DNA of 64,000 nt from Kineosporia mesophila (GCF_021129235.1 NZ_JAJOMA010000001.1:372001-436000); one strand, 5' to 3'. Positions 35,289 through 44,584 are shown, numbered from the stretch's first letter. Notes: generated by a model from the letters alone, not told the origin. Numbers and translations: made by a program.

Positions 35289-36458
35289 CTACACGACGGT
35301 CGGTGCCTCGGCGTCGGTGTTCCCGGTGGCGTTCCCGGTGGACAGGACGAAGGGATGACCCTGGTTGTCGAGTCCGGGATGGGGCACCGGTGACGGGGTG
35401 GGTCCGTCGATGGGTCCGACGCCGGCGGTGAGGGCTTGGTTGCGGAGGTGTTCGAGGACTTGGTGTTCGCGGCGGTTGCGGGCGGTGGGGCGGGTGGTTT
35501 CTTCGACGAGGTAGACGGTGGCGTCGCCGTGTTGGTGGTCGAGGGCCAGGACGCGGAAGCGGGTGGCGGCGGGGAAGAGGACGGTGTCGGTGTGGCCGAC
35601 GAGGAGGGGTGTGCGGCGTCCGGATTCGGACCAGATGACGTAGTTGATGAGGGGTCCGGGGCTGACGCCGGCGGCGGGGAAGGTGGTGCGTTCGGCGCGG
35701 GTGAAGGCGGGTTCGGTGAGGACGCTGCCGGGGAAGAAGGCGCGCATCGGCACTTCACCGCGGTGGGTGCGGTGGAAGCAGACCCCGTGGTGCGTGGGCA
35801 GTCGACCCAGGCCGGACACCAGGCAGGCCATCGTGGCCCGGTCCTCCTCGTGCTGTGAGTCGTACCGCAAGTCGTCCGGCGAACCGGTCCGCAGCCTGAC
35901 GTCCAGCCCGGTGAGGGCACCGCGCAGATAGGCGCGCAGCACCGAGAGTTCCTGGGCCACCACCGAGGACGACGCGTTCATCAGCATGCCGCGCAGTTCC
36001 GGTGGCTTGCTCTCGATCAGCCGGACCACCTCGGCCAGATCGGCGTCCAGCTCGGAACCCGCCTGCTCGCGGCACTTCCGGCGTTCGGCGGCCGTGCTCT
36101 CGTGGCCCGGGGGCACCAGGGGCACGAACGGCCGGGTCGTCACCATGACGAGCGGGGGAGTGGGGGCGGCGATCTCTTCCGGCGGGTCGGCGGGATCCGC
36201 CAGGGCGTCAGCGTCGCCGGGGTCGTCCGTGTCGCCGGGGTCGTCCGGGTAGGTGAGGTCGTCGGTGTATGTGAATTCGGTGGGGTCATCGGCCTCGGCC
36301 GGGTGGTCGGGGGTCGCTGCTTCCGGCGCCTCACCGGTCGTGGGCCGGGAGGGGTCCGTCTCCTCCACGAGCTGATAGGTGGGCTTCGGGCCGGGACGGG
36401 TGCCGAGGCCGATCAGCACCATCCCGACCAGGATCAGGATGATCGCGACCGTGATCAT
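35289..36458 (-). CDS. Membrane protein with ADP-ribosyltransferase-like C-terminal domain (copy B), coupled to ECF sigma gene
   Basis: This 389-aa paralogue of the gene at 33085 has an N-terminal TM helix (VAIILILVGMVLIG) followed by TRPGPK. With almost no N-terminal charge and positive residues after the helix, the large C-terminal part is predicted cytoplasmic. A long acidic linker (DDPTEFTYTDDLTYPDD) leads to the same helical and ART-like regions (VCFHRTH, PGSVLTEPAFTRA, DTVLFPAATRF). Its ATG follows the sigma-factor TGA with no gap (TGAATG), the slot where an anti-sigma factor gene normally sits, although no zinc-finger anti-sigma motif (HxxxCxxC) is present. Confidence 0.58.
   Translation of the reverse strand: MITVAIILILVGMVLIGLGTRPGPKPTYQLVEETDPSRPTTGEAPEAATPDHPAEADDPTEFTYTDDLTYPDDPGDTDDPGDADALADPADPPEEIAAPTPPLVMVTTRPFVPLVPPGHESTAAERRKCREQAGSELDADLAEVVRLIESKPPELRGMLMNASSSVVAQELSVLRAYLRGALTGLDVRLRTGSPDDLRYDSQHEEDRATMACLVSGLGRLPTHHGVCFHRTHRGEVPMRAFFPGSVLTEPAFTRAERTTFPAAGVSPGPLINYVIWSESGRRTPLLVGHTDTVLFPAATRFRVLALDHQHGDATVYLVEETTRPTARNRREHQVLEHLRNQALTAGVGPIDGPTPSPVPHPGLDNQGHPFVLSTGNATGNTDAEAPTVV
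35401..35735 (-). repeat. 335-bp segment identical to 33185-33519 (copy B)
   Basis: This is the second member of the perfect 335-bp repeat, inside the ART-like domain of copy B. The first mismatch on the right is G35736 against A33520. On the left the sequences part at 35400/33184. The neighbouring coding sequence of the two genes is clearly alignable but not identical. Confidence 0.95.
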
Positions 36459-37046
36459 TCAGCTGGCCCGGAGCCCGTTCTCGAGGGCATTGCCCCGCAG
36501 CGTGCGCAGCGCGTAGAACAGCCGGCTCTTCACTGTGCCGACCGGGATCCCGAGCACCGCCGCGGCCTCTGCCGCCGTGCGGTCCCTCAGATAGACCTCT
36601 TCGAGAACGGCCCGGTGTTCCGGCCAGATCGAGCTGAGCATGTCCTGCACCACCATCCCGACCAGGATCTGGTCGGTGCCGTCGGACCCGTCCGGCCGCA
36701 TCGGGGTGTCGTGGTGCTGGAGCTCCACCTCCGTCGGCCGCACCTGCCGCATCCGGTGGCTGTCGATCGCCACGTTCGAGGCGACCCGGCGGAGCCAGGA
36801 GTTCACCGAGCCGTACTCCGGGGTGAGCAGGTCGATCCGTCGCCAGGCCCGGACGAAGGTCTCCTGCACGATGTCCTCGGCCCGGCCGGTGTCACCCCCG
36901 ACCAGGCGGGTGACGAATGCCAGCAGAGGACGCCACTGAGTACTGACCAGCTCGGCGAACCGCTGTTCCTGGTCACTTCGGCTCGCGGTGGGAACGGCGC
37001 GCAGGTGGGCGCTCGCGGGCCGGGTCAGTTCCGCTGTCTGCGACAT
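36459..37046 (-). CDS. ECF-family RNA polymerase sigma factor
   Basis: This 195-aa sigma-70 protein has region 2 (WRPLLAFVTRLVGGD, AEDIVQETFVRAWRR, SWLRRVASNVAIDSHR) and region 4 (WPEHRAVLEEVYLRD, GIPVGTVKSRLFYALRTLR), similar in layout to SigK/SigL-like ECF factors. ATG 37046 is chosen because it starts the conserved part; the open frame continues upstream. It is coupled to the membrane protein of copy B. Target promoters are unknown. A hairpin (37111-37133) lies in its upstream region. Confidence 0.88.
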   Translation of the reverse strand: MSQTAELTRPASAHLRAVPTASRSDQEQRFAELVSTQWRPLLAFVTRLVGGDTGRAEDIVQETFVRAWRRIDLLTPEYGSVNSWLRRVASNVAIDSHRMRQVRPTEVELQHHDTPMRPDGSDGTDQILVGMVVQDMLSSIWPEHRAVLEEVYLRDRTAAEAAAVLGIPVGTVKSRLFYALRTLRGNALENGLRAS

Positions 37047-37110
37047 GCTTCGACATTCGCAAAACCAGAGCCGGGTTCGATATGGGGAGCGCCCCCTCCC
37101 CGGGGGGTTG

Positions 37111-37133
37111 CTCCCCCGTCCAAGACGGGGGAG
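37111..37133 (-). terminator. Hairpin between eccC and the sigma gene
   Basis: Perfect 10-bp arms CTCCCCCGTC and GACGGGGGAG enclose loop CAA. It lies 100 bp downstream of eccC (minus strand) and 65 bp upstream of the sigma start. There is no clear T-run, so it may be an eccC terminator or a leader structure of the sigma gene. Confidence 0.4.
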
Positions 37134-37234
37134 AACCCTATTGTCCCGGGGACGAGTCCGGTGCATCGGCGATCTACGCTGCTCCAGAGACCCTTTCGGT
37201 CACGCACCGTGGTTCGGTGGGGCCGGATCGGTGA

Positions 37235-40200
37235 TCAGTACGCGTCTGCCTCCGCGTCTTCCCGCTCGGGCAGGGGGACGAACCCCGTCTGGATCATCCG
37301 GCTGCCCCGGCGGGTGCACAGCAGGGCCCGCCCCGGCGGGAGGTGCCGGGGTTTGGTACCGCCCAGCAGCTGTCCCTCCGAGGGAGGACAGGAGAGCGCC
37401 AGGTCCGGAGTGTTGAGCTCCTGCAACCGGCGCAGCAGCGGATCCATCGACATCCGCATCACCCCGGAGGCGCCCCGGGCCAGCACCATCGTCAGCCCGA
37501 TGTCGGCGGCCTGCGGCAGCAGCGGTGCGACCGGGGCCAGCGGGTTGTCGTGCCCGGCGACCAGGTCGTAGTCGTCCACCAGGATGAAGAGCAGGGGGCC
37601 CTTCCACCAGTCCCGGCGGCGCAGCTGGTCGGGAGTGATGGAGGCACCGGGCAGCCGCGGTTTCAGGCCGCTCACGGCGTCGGCCGCAGCCGCCTTGGTG
37701 CTGTCCAGCGACACCGCGTACCCCAGCCGGTACTCCTCCGGGATCACGTCGAACAGCTGACGCCGGTAGTCCACCGCCATGATCCGGGCCTCGGTCGGAG
37801 AGAACCGCTCGACCACGGCCCGGGCGACCAGACGCAGCAGGTTCGACTTCCCGCTCTCGTTGTCCCCGAGCACGGTCAGGTGCGGCAGCGACCGGAAGTC
37901 GTGCCAGACCGGCCGCAGCTGGGTCTCGTCGATCCCCAGGGCCACGCGGATCTCTCCGGTCGGCCCGGGCAGTTCCTCCACCGGCAGCTCCGCCGGCAGG
38001 GTCCGGACGGGACGCACCGTGGGCCCGGGCCAGCAGTCCACCACGGTGCTGACCAGGTCACGGGTGCCGTGCGCGATATCGGTGATCTCCTGCAGCCCGT
38101 CGATCCGGGGCAGCGCCGCGATGAAGTGCAGCTTGCCGTCGGTGAGACCACGGCCCGGCAGTTTCGGCACCTGGGCCGCGGCCCGCAGGTCGATACCCGA
38201 CTCGACCGGGTCACCGAGCCGCAGCTCCAGCTTGGTGCCGATCTTGTCGCGCATCGTGTGGTGCAGCTCCGACCAGCGACCGCAGGTCATCAGCAGGTGC
38301 ACGCCGTAGCCCAGACCGCGTGCGGCCACGTCCCGCACCGCGGCCTCGGCCGCGTCGAACTCCTGGCGCAGGGTGAACCAGCCGTCCACCACCAGGAAGA
38401 TGTCACCGAACTCCTCGTCCGGGATCTCCCCGGCATCCACCTTCTCTCGATACATGTCGAGGCTGGAGATGTCCAGATCGGCGAACCGGCGCTCACGGGC
38501 CGCCACCACCGAGACGATCTCGGCGACCGTCCGGTTCACCCGGTCCGGGTCGTGGCGCCCGGTCACCCCACCGACGTGCGGCAGGTCACCGACCGCCGCC
38601 AGGCCTCCACCACCGAAGTCGAGGCAGTAGAACTGCACCTGTTTCGGGGAATGGGTCAGCGCCAGGCTGCTGATCACCGATCGCAGCAGGGTGCTCTTAC
38701 CGCTCTGCGGACCGCCCGCGATGCCGACGTGACCGCCGACGCCGGCCAGGTCGAGCGTGAGCAGGTCGCGGATCTGCTCGAACGGCTTGTCGATGAGCCC
38801 CACCGGTATCTTGAGGCGATCGGCCGGACCCGCATCGACCGGCCGCAGGCCCAGCTCCGGGTCGGGCAGCAGAGGCGGCAGCACCTGGTCCAGCGTGGGC
38901 GACTGGTCCAGAGGCGGCAGCCACACCTGGTGAGCCGGCGGTCCCTGGTCGATCAGCCGGGAGATCAGCACGTCCATCACCGAGGTCGCCACCGGCCCTT
39001 CGGCCGGGGCCTCCTTCTCCGTGGCCTGGAGCCGCACCTGCTTCGGGATCGGCAGGTGATCGGTCGAGTAGGCCACCACCTGGCTCTGGATGATGTCCTG
39101 GTGCACCCTCGTCGAGCGCAGCCGGTAGGCGCCGGAGACGTAGGCGGCCTTGAACCGGGTGATGGTGGCGACGTCCGAGCGCAGATAGCCGTTACCCGGC
39201 GCGGAAGGGAGCTCGTAGGCGTCCGGGACACCGATCACCGACCGTGATTCCATCGCGGAGAACGTCCGCAGACCGATCCGGTACGAGAGGTGACCCTCGA
39301 GCTGGTGGATGCGCCCGTCGTCCAGACGCTGCGAGGCCAGCAGCAGGTGCACGGCCAGCGACCGGCCGAGCCGGCCGATCATCACGAACAACTCGATGAA
39401 GTCGCTGTGCGCCGCGATCAGCTCGCTGAACTCGTCGACCACCACGAACAGGGTCGGCAGCGGGTCCAGCGGTGCACCCTTCACCCGGGCCTGCTCGTAA
39501 TCGCGCACCGAGCTGAAATTGCCTGCTGCGCGCAGCAGTTCCTGGCGACGCACGAGCTCGCCGCGGATCGCGTCACGCATCCGGTCGACCAGCGCGGCCT
39601 CGTCGGCCAGGTTGGTGATGGTCGCCGAGACGTGCGGCAGCCGGTCCAGGCCGGCGAAGGTGGCGCCACCCTTGAAGTCGACCAGCACGAAGTTGAGGGT
39701 CTCCGAGGAGTGGGTGGCGGCCAGGGCCAGCACCAGGGTGCGCAGCAGCTCGCTCTTGCCCGAACCGGTGGCACCGATCAGCATCCCGTGCGGACCCATG
39801 CCGCCCTCGGCGGACTCCTTGATGTCCAGCATGATCGGCGAGCCGTCGGCCGCCACCCCCACCGGCACCCGCAGCCGGTCCGGCGAGGAACGCCCGGCCC
39901 ACTCGGCCCGGGCGTCGAACTTCTCCAGGTCGCCGATCCCCAGCAGACGCGGCAGGTCGAGGTCGGCGGTCAGGCCGTCGGTGACACCGTCACCACCCTC
40001 ACCGGTGTGGAACTGGGCCAGCAACCGGGCCAGGGTCGTGACCCGGCGCTGCGAGAGCGAATCCGGCTCGGCCAGGCGACTGCGCACGGGCCGGCCGACC
40101 CGGTCCTTCTTGACCATCTCGACACCGTCGTCGGCCAGCTCCAGGGTGAGCAGCTCCTTGCCGGTCATCCCGCTCACGACATCCAGGTCGATCAGCACCG

Positions 40201-41227
40201 TGTTACTGAAACCCGAGTCCAGGATGCGGGAACCGGGCGAGATCCGGCCGCCGTCGTTGAGGATCACCACGAACGGTTCCTCGCGTGAGGGAGTCGCCGA
40301 GGAGTCGTACCGCGCCCGGCCCCCGAACTCGGCGCCGAGCAGACGTTCCAGATCCTCCAGCGAGGCACCGGTCAGCCGCATCGCGCCGGCCGCGTCCCGC
40401 TGACTCTCGTGCTGGGAGTGCGGAAGCCACTTCGTCCAGTCCCAGTGCTTCTCGTTCCCCGACGAGACACACATCGCCAGCCGCAGTTCGTCCGGGGCGT
40501 GGAAGGTGACCAGCTGGGCGACCATGGCCCGCACCAGGGCCCGGGAGCGCTCGCGGTCGCCGCCCACGGTGATGTGCGCGAAGCCGCGGATGAACAGGGC
40601 CACCGGCTGGGCGGGAACACTGGTGTAGGCCCGGGTGAAGCGGCGCAGCGCCTTGGCCGAGACCGGTTCCAGATCTTCGACCGGCTTGGACGAGATCGGG
40701 GAGAGCCGCACCGCGAGGCGCTGCGGGCCGGTGCCGATGCGCAGTTCGCCGAAGTCGGGATGGGTGGGGCGGCGCTCCCACAGACGGCTGGTCATCGCCA
40801 GCGACCACAGGGACTCCGGGTCGGGGTGCCGCCAGGCCAGGGCCTGCCGCTGCTTCTCCGCGAACCCGCGCACCTGCCGGCGCATCTGAGAGAGGTGCCG
40901 GAGGTAGTCACGCCGGTCTCCGGAGACCTTGAACTTGCGGTCGCCGCCCTGGGTGAGCATCTGGCCGACCCCCATGAAGGCCATGCCGGCCCCCATCATG
41001 CCCATCATCATGTAGTTGTGGCTTCCGCCACTATTACCGCCACTGGGCTGGCGGTACATGAACATCATCGCGCCCATCATCAGCAGCATCGGCACCGTGG
41101 TGATGAGGACCCGCATCCCGGCCGGGCGGTGTTCCGGCAGGCCAGGCGGCTCCTGCAGGGTCACCTCGCCGTGCGGCATCTCCGGCCCGGTGCGGCGGGC
41201 GGGCCGCCGGAAGGGAATCGTGCTCAT
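37235..41227 (-). CDS. eccC: Type VII secretion ATPase EccC (three FtsK/SpoIIIE domains)
   Basis: This 1330-aa fused EccCa/EccCb motor of the ESX membrane complex has two N-terminal TM helices (VLITTVPMLLMMG and a Met-rich one near YMMMGMMGAGMA), a stalk/DUF region, and three ATPase domains. The P-loops are GATGSGKSE (Lys491), GGPQSGKST (Lys844) and GDNESGKSN (Lys1127). Only domain 1 keeps a full Walker B acid pair (FVVVDEFSEL). Domains 2 and 3 read LVVDGW and ILVDDYD, as in known EccC, where they bind substrate or regulate. It is divergent from eccD. The start codon lies in a hairpin (41219-41240). Confidence 0.95.
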   Translation of the reverse strand: MSTIPFRRPARRTGPEMPHGEVTLQEPPGLPEHRPAGMRVLITTVPMLLMMGAMMFMYRQPSGGNSGGSHNYMMMGMMGAGMAFMGVGQMLTQGGDRKFKVSGDRRDYLRHLSQMRRQVRGFAEKQRQALAWRHPDPESLWSLAMTSRLWERRPTHPDFGELRIGTGPQRLAVRLSPISSKPVEDLEPVSAKALRRFTRAYTSVPAQPVALFIRGFAHITVGGDRERSRALVRAMVAQLVTFHAPDELRLAMCVSSGNEKHWDWTKWLPHSQHESQRDAAGAMRLTGASLEDLERLLGAEFGGRARYDSSATPSREEPFVVILNDGGRISPGSRILDSGFSNTVLIDLDVVSGMTGKELLTLELADDGVEMVKKDRVGRPVRSRLAEPDSLSQRRVTTLARLLAQFHTGEGGDGVTDGLTADLDLPRLLGIGDLEKFDARAEWAGRSSPDRLRVPVGVAADGSPIMLDIKESAEGGMGPHGMLIGATGSGKSELLRTLVLALAATHSSETLNFVLVDFKGGATFAGLDRLPHVSATITNLADEAALVDRMRDAIRGELVRRQELLRAAGNFSSVRDYEQARVKGAPLDPLPTLFVVVDEFSELIAAHSDFIELFVMIGRLGRSLAVHLLLASQRLDDGRIHQLEGHLSYRIGLRTFSAMESRSVIGVPDAYELPSAPGNGYLRSDVATITRFKAAYVSGAYRLRSTRVHQDIIQSQVVAYSTDHLPIPKQVRLQATEKEAPAEGPVATSVMDVLISRLIDQGPPAHQVWLPPLDQSPTLDQVLPPLLPDPELGLRPVDAGPADRLKIPVGLIDKPFEQIRDLLTLDLAGVGGHVGIAGGPQSGKSTLLRSVISSLALTHSPKQVQFYCLDFGGGGLAAVGDLPHVGGVTGRHDPDRVNRTVAEIVSVVAARERRFADLDISSLDMYREKVDAGEIPDEEFGDIFLVVDGWFTLRQEFDAAEAAVRDVAARGLGYGVHLLMTCGRWSELHHTMRDKIGTKLELRLGDPVESGIDLRAAAQVPKLPGRGLTDGKLHFIAALPRIDGLQEITDIAHGTRDLVSTVVDCWPGPTVRPVRTLPAELPVEELPGPTGEIRVALGIDETQLRPVWHDFRSLPHLTVLGDNESGKSNLLRLVARAVVERFSPTEARIMAVDYRRQLFDVIPEEYRLGYAVSLDSTKAAAADAVSGLKPRLPGASITPDQLRRRDWWKGPLLFILVDDYDLVAGHDNPLAPVAPLLPQAADIGLTMVLARGASGVMRMSMDPLLRRLQELNTPDLALSCPPSEGQLLGGTKPRHLPPGRALLCTRRGSRMIQTGFVPLPEREDAEADAY

Positions 41228-41240
41228 GCCTCTGAGCACG
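41219..41240 (-). promoter_or_regulatory. Hairpin enclosing the eccC start codon and SD
   Basis: On the eccC mRNA, CGUGCUCA (5' arm, 41240-41233) pairs perfectly with UGAGCACG (41226-41219). The six-base loop GAGGCA holds the SD-like GAGG and the A of the AUG. This can limit ribosome access. Confidence 0.5.
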
Positions 41241-41327
41241 GATGAAGGGCCCCGGAAGGGTCGCCTCCGGCCCGTTCTTTCTCCACTTTCTTTCTGATCG
41301 AACGATCGTGAACCCTCTTCAAGGTAG

Positions 41328-42740
41328 ATGCGTGTACGGAGCATGAGCGAGACGTCCCTGGGCGAGGTCTGTCGGCTGGTGGTCGTGGGACCGACCAGCC
41401 GGGTCGACCTTTCCGTGCCGGTGCACGTGCCGGTGACCGACCTGATGCCCGCCCTGCTGCGCAGCCTCGGGACCGATCTCGCCGACCGTGGGCTGGAGCA
41501 CAGCGGCTGGATCCTGCAGCGGCTCGGCCATCCGGCGTTCGACGAGGACTCCACCACCGCCGACCTCGGTCTGGTGGACGGCGACGTGGTGCACCTGCGG
41601 CCACGGTCGGAGCAGATCCCCCCGCTGGACTTCGACGACCTGGTCGACGGCATCGCCAACGGGATCGGTGGGCGGTCCGGGCTGTGGCGCGCGACCACCA
41701 CCCGCTTCGTCTCGCTGTGCGCGCTGGCCCTGTGGATCGCGGTGGTCCTGGCCGTGCCGGCGCTGACCGGTGTGTCGGACTCCTCGCGGGCCGTGCTCGC
41801 CGGGGTCTGCGGCGTGATCCTGCTGGGGGCCACCGCACTGGTGGTCCACGTGCTGAAAGACCCGCAGTCCGGGCGGATCGTCGCTGCCGGAGCGGTCGGT
41901 TTCGCCCTGGAGGCGGCCCTGATCGGTGCCTCCGGGGCGAGCCCCGCCGGCGCCTCGGGCGGGATGAGCCTGCTGGTCGCCGCATGTGTCGGAGGTCTCC
42001 TCGGCTCCGCGACGGTGATGCTGGTGACGGGCCGGTCCGGCGCCGGGCCGGGCGTCGTGGCGATGACGGTCATGGCCGCCGGGGCCGCGATCTCGGCCGG
42101 CTTGCGCCTGGCCGGGCTGGACTGGGCCCAGGTCGCGACGGCCGCGTTGCTCATCAGTATCGGCATGCGGCCGACCGTGCCGCTGAGCGCCTTCAAACTC
42201 GCCGGGATGGCGCTGCCCGCCCTTCCGGTCGAGGCCGACGATCTGCAGAAGGACATCGAGCCGGAGCCCGGCCAGGCGGTACTCGACCGCACCGCCGCCG
42301 CGGACCGGCACATGACCGCCCTCTACCTGGCCTACGGCACGGTCTCGGGCTTCGCCCTGGTCACCATGGCCCTGTCCGACCGTGTCCTGGTGCTCCTGAC
42401 CCTGGCGCTCGCCGCGCTCTCGCAGCTGCTCGGGGTGCGCCCGATGACCAGCACCTGGCATCGCCTCGCCCTGGGCATCCCGGCCGTCGCCGGGGTGGCC
42501 ACCGCGGCGGTCGCGATCACCGCCCGCTCCGGTATCGACGGGCGCGTCTTCGTGGTCGCCGTACTGCTGCTCATGGCGGTGGCCGCCGGAACGGCGGCGC
42601 ACACCCTGCCACACCGGCGGCTGACCCCGATGTGGGGCCGGGTCGGCGACTGGGTCCAGACCCTCGGCGTGATCGTGGCGATGGGCCTGGCGCTGGGCAT
42701 CTGGGGTCTCTTCGAACTGATCCGCCGGACGGTGGGCTGA
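41328..42740 (+). CDS. eccD: Type VII secretion integral membrane protein EccD
   Basis: This protein is about 470 aa. An N-terminal ubiquitin-like domain (VCRLVVVGPTSRVDLSVPV, GDVVHLRPRSEQIPPL) is followed by eleven hydrophobic helices (first FVSLCALALWIAVVLAV, last VQTLGVIVAMGLALGIWG), the standard EccD plan that forms the inner-membrane channel scaffold. Start choice is between ATG 41328 (AAGG 3 nt before) and ATG 41343 (MSETSLGE); neither SD is ideal. Divergent from eccC across 100 bp, it leads the plus-strand operon with eccB one base downstream. Confidence 0.9.
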   Translation: MRVRSMSETSLGEVCRLVVVGPTSRVDLSVPVHVPVTDLMPALLRSLGTDLADRGLEHSGWILQRLGHPAFDEDSTTADLGLVDGDVVHLRPRSEQIPPLDFDDLVDGIANGIGGRSGLWRATTTRFVSLCALALWIAVVLAVPALTGVSDSSRAVLAGVCGVILLGATALVVHVLKDPQSGRIVAAGAVGFALEAALIGASGASPAGASGGMSLLVAACVGGLLGSATVMLVTGRSGAGPGVVAMTVMAAGAAISAGLRLAGLDWAQVATAALLISIGMRPTVPLSAFKLAGMALPALPVEADDLQKDIEPEPGQAVLDRTAAADRHMTALYLAYGTVSGFALVTMALSDRVLVLLTLALAALSQLLGVRPMTSTWHRLALGIPAVAGVATAAVAITARSGIDGRVFVVAVLLLMAVAAGTAAHTLPHRRLTPMWGRVGDWVQTLGVIVAMGLALGIWGLFELIRRTVG

Positions 42741-42741
42741 G

Positions 42742-44160
42742 ATGCTGGCCCGTCGCGATCAGGTCGAGGCGCACAACTATCTGCTGGCCCGGCTGAACAG
42801 TGCTCTGGTGCGGGCCGATCCGGACGCCATCGAGCCGCCCGGCCGACGGGACACCCGGGCCTTCGTCATCGGCCTGGTGGTGATGGCGCTCGCCCTCGGC
42901 GGTACGGCCGGGTGGGCCCTCCTGTTCGACAGCGGTTCCCTGGCCTGGAAAGAGCCCGGGACACTGATCGTGGACAAGAGCACCGGCAGCCGGTACCTGA
43001 TGAACAACGACAAGCTGCACCCGGTGCTGAACACGTCCTCGGCGCGGTTGCTGGTGGGGTCTGACCTGACCACCTCGTCGGTCTCGACCAGCAAGCTGAA
43101 CGAGGTCCCGCACGGCACCCCGGTCGGGATTCCCGGTGCGCCGGACATGCTGCCCGACGCGAGTCTGCTGAACAGCGGGGTCTGGCGTGTCTGCCTGACG
43201 ACAACGGTGTCCACCGGAACGACCGGCGCCACCGGTTCCACCGGGGGCAAGGGGGCGGCGGCCGCCGTGCTCTCGGGCACCGCCGTCGGCAGTGCGGGCG
43301 AGCTCGGTCTGAACGTCCAGATCGGCGTCGAACGTGCGACCGACCGGCCCGGCGACGACACCGGTTTCCTCGTCACCTCGGGTGGCAAGGAATACCTGAT
43401 CTGGAAGAACCAGCATCTGCTGGTCCAGAAACCCTGGGTGGCGGACGTTCTCGGCTACGCCACGGCGACGCCGCTGAAGGTTCCGGCGCGCTGGCTGGCG
43501 CTGATGTCCGCGGGCCCGACGCTGGGGCCGGTGTCCCTGAAGGATGCGGGCCGGGCCGGGCCGAAGATCGGCGCCGACCGGATGGTGATCGGGCAGCTCG
43601 TCACCGTGCAGAGCGCCGGTACCGAGACCCACTACATGGTCACGGCCAAGGGACTGGCCGCGCTGAGCGAGACCCAGTATGCGCTGGCCTCGGCCGCCCC
43701 CGGCACTCCCCAGCAGCGGCAGATCACTGCCGCCGACCTGGCTGCCGTACCGCGTGACACCCTGCCCGCTGCCCAGCAGCAGGTGCCGGCCCAGCCGCCG
43801 GCCCTCGACCAGTCGATGACCACCACCTCGCCCTGCCTCGAGTACCCGGGTACGTCCGAGGACGGCAGCGCCGAGGTGGTCCGCGCGACCGTCGCGGAGA
43901 CCGAGCGCCCCGAGGCCGGCTCCGCCGCGGTCTCGGTGAGCGTCGTCTCCGGCGGCGGTGCCCAGGTGGGGACCGCCGCGGCCCTGGCCGCCCGGGACCA
44001 GCCTCAGACCCTGGTCGACGACACCGGGACGGCGTACTCGCTGTCCGAGGACGCGATCACGGCCCTCGGGTTCGCCGCCGACCAGGCGGCCTACATCCCG
44101 GCGGGGTGGCTGCAGTTGCTGCCTCAGGGGCCCCGTCTCACCACACCGGGAGAGGGGTGA
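42742..44160 (+). CDS. eccB: Type VII secretion protein EccB
   Basis: This 472-aa protein has a short cytoplasmic N-terminus (LARRDQVEAHNYLLARLNSA), a TM helix near residues 45-65 (IGLVVMALALGGTAG) and a large extracytoplasmic part. The start fits the conserved EccB QV(E/Q)AHRF-type motif. A Cys pair (VWRVCLTT...SPCLEYPG) matches the disulfide seen in EccB proteins. It is one base after the eccD stop. It is part of the membrane complex and reported as an ATPase in mycobacteria; no classical Walker motif is seen. Confidence 0.92.
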   Translation: MLARRDQVEAHNYLLARLNSALVRADPDAIEPPGRRDTRAFVIGLVVMALALGGTAGWALLFDSGSLAWKEPGTLIVDKSTGSRYLMNNDKLHPVLNTSSARLLVGSDLTTSSVSTSKLNEVPHGTPVGIPGAPDMLPDASLLNSGVWRVCLTTTVSTGTTGATGSTGGKGAAAAVLSGTAVGSAGELGLNVQIGVERATDRPGDDTGFLVTSGGKEYLIWKNQHLLVQKPWVADVLGYATATPLKVPARWLALMSAGPTLGPVSLKDAGRAGPKIGADRMVIGQLVTVQSAGTETHYMVTAKGLAALSETQYALASAAPGTPQQRQITAADLAAVPRDTLPAAQQQVPAQPPALDQSMTTTSPCLEYPGTSEDGSAEVVRATVAETERPEAGSAAVSVSVVSGGGAQVGTAAALAARDQPQTLVDDTGTAYSLSEDAITALGFAADQAAYIPAGWLQLLPQGPRLTTPGEG

Positions 44161-44269
44161 CAGCACCGCCGCACACCCTGACCCGTGCGGACGGCAACGC
44201 AGGCGCCACCACCCAAGATGCCCGGCCAAAGGGGGTCGGGTGCGTCACCACCTCTGAGAGGAAGCAGCC

Positions 44270-44584
44270 ATGGCAACAGGCGACTCCAAGATCGTTGATG
44301 AAGCCACAACGACGAACATGATCAAGTCGTTCGCGGAGACGCAGGACGACTGCGACCGGATCCAGAAGCTGGTCGACGGTGCTCACAGCGCCCTGATGGC
44401 GCAGTGGGGCGGCAACGCGGCCGGGGCCTACGACAACAGCATGGTCCAGTGGAAAGAGGGCTTCACCAAGGTCCGTTCCGCGCTGAACATGCTCAACGAG
44501 TCGATGGTGCAGTACGCCCAGATCACCGGCACCACTGAAGACGACAACGTCGTCCAGGGTACCGGCTGGGCCACCGTCAGCTGA
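44270..44584 (+). CDS. WXG100-family secreted protein (Esx-like 1)
   Basis: This 104-aa helical hairpin has a turn motif AQWGGNAAGAY (W-G-G variant of W-X-G) at about residue 46. Helix 1 is TNMIKSFAETQDDCDRI and helix 2 is FTKVRSALNMLNESM. GAGAGGAAG precedes the ATG. It is the first of two esx-like genes after eccB and probably forms a heterodimer with the next. No YxxxD secretion motif is seen, so it is likely the partner lacking the export signal. Confidence 0.88.
   Translation: MATGDSKIVDEATTTNMIKSFAETQDDCDRIQKLVDGAHSALMAQWGGNAAGAYDNSMVQWKEGFTKVRSALNMLNESMVQYAQITGTTEDDNVVQGTGWATVS

Noticed and set aside
36458-36459. Zinc-finger anti-sigma factor next to the ECF sigma gene
   Set aside because: The coupled downstream protein has no HxxxCxxC motif or anti-sigma helix bundle. 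It has an N-terminal TM helix and ART-like blocks instead.
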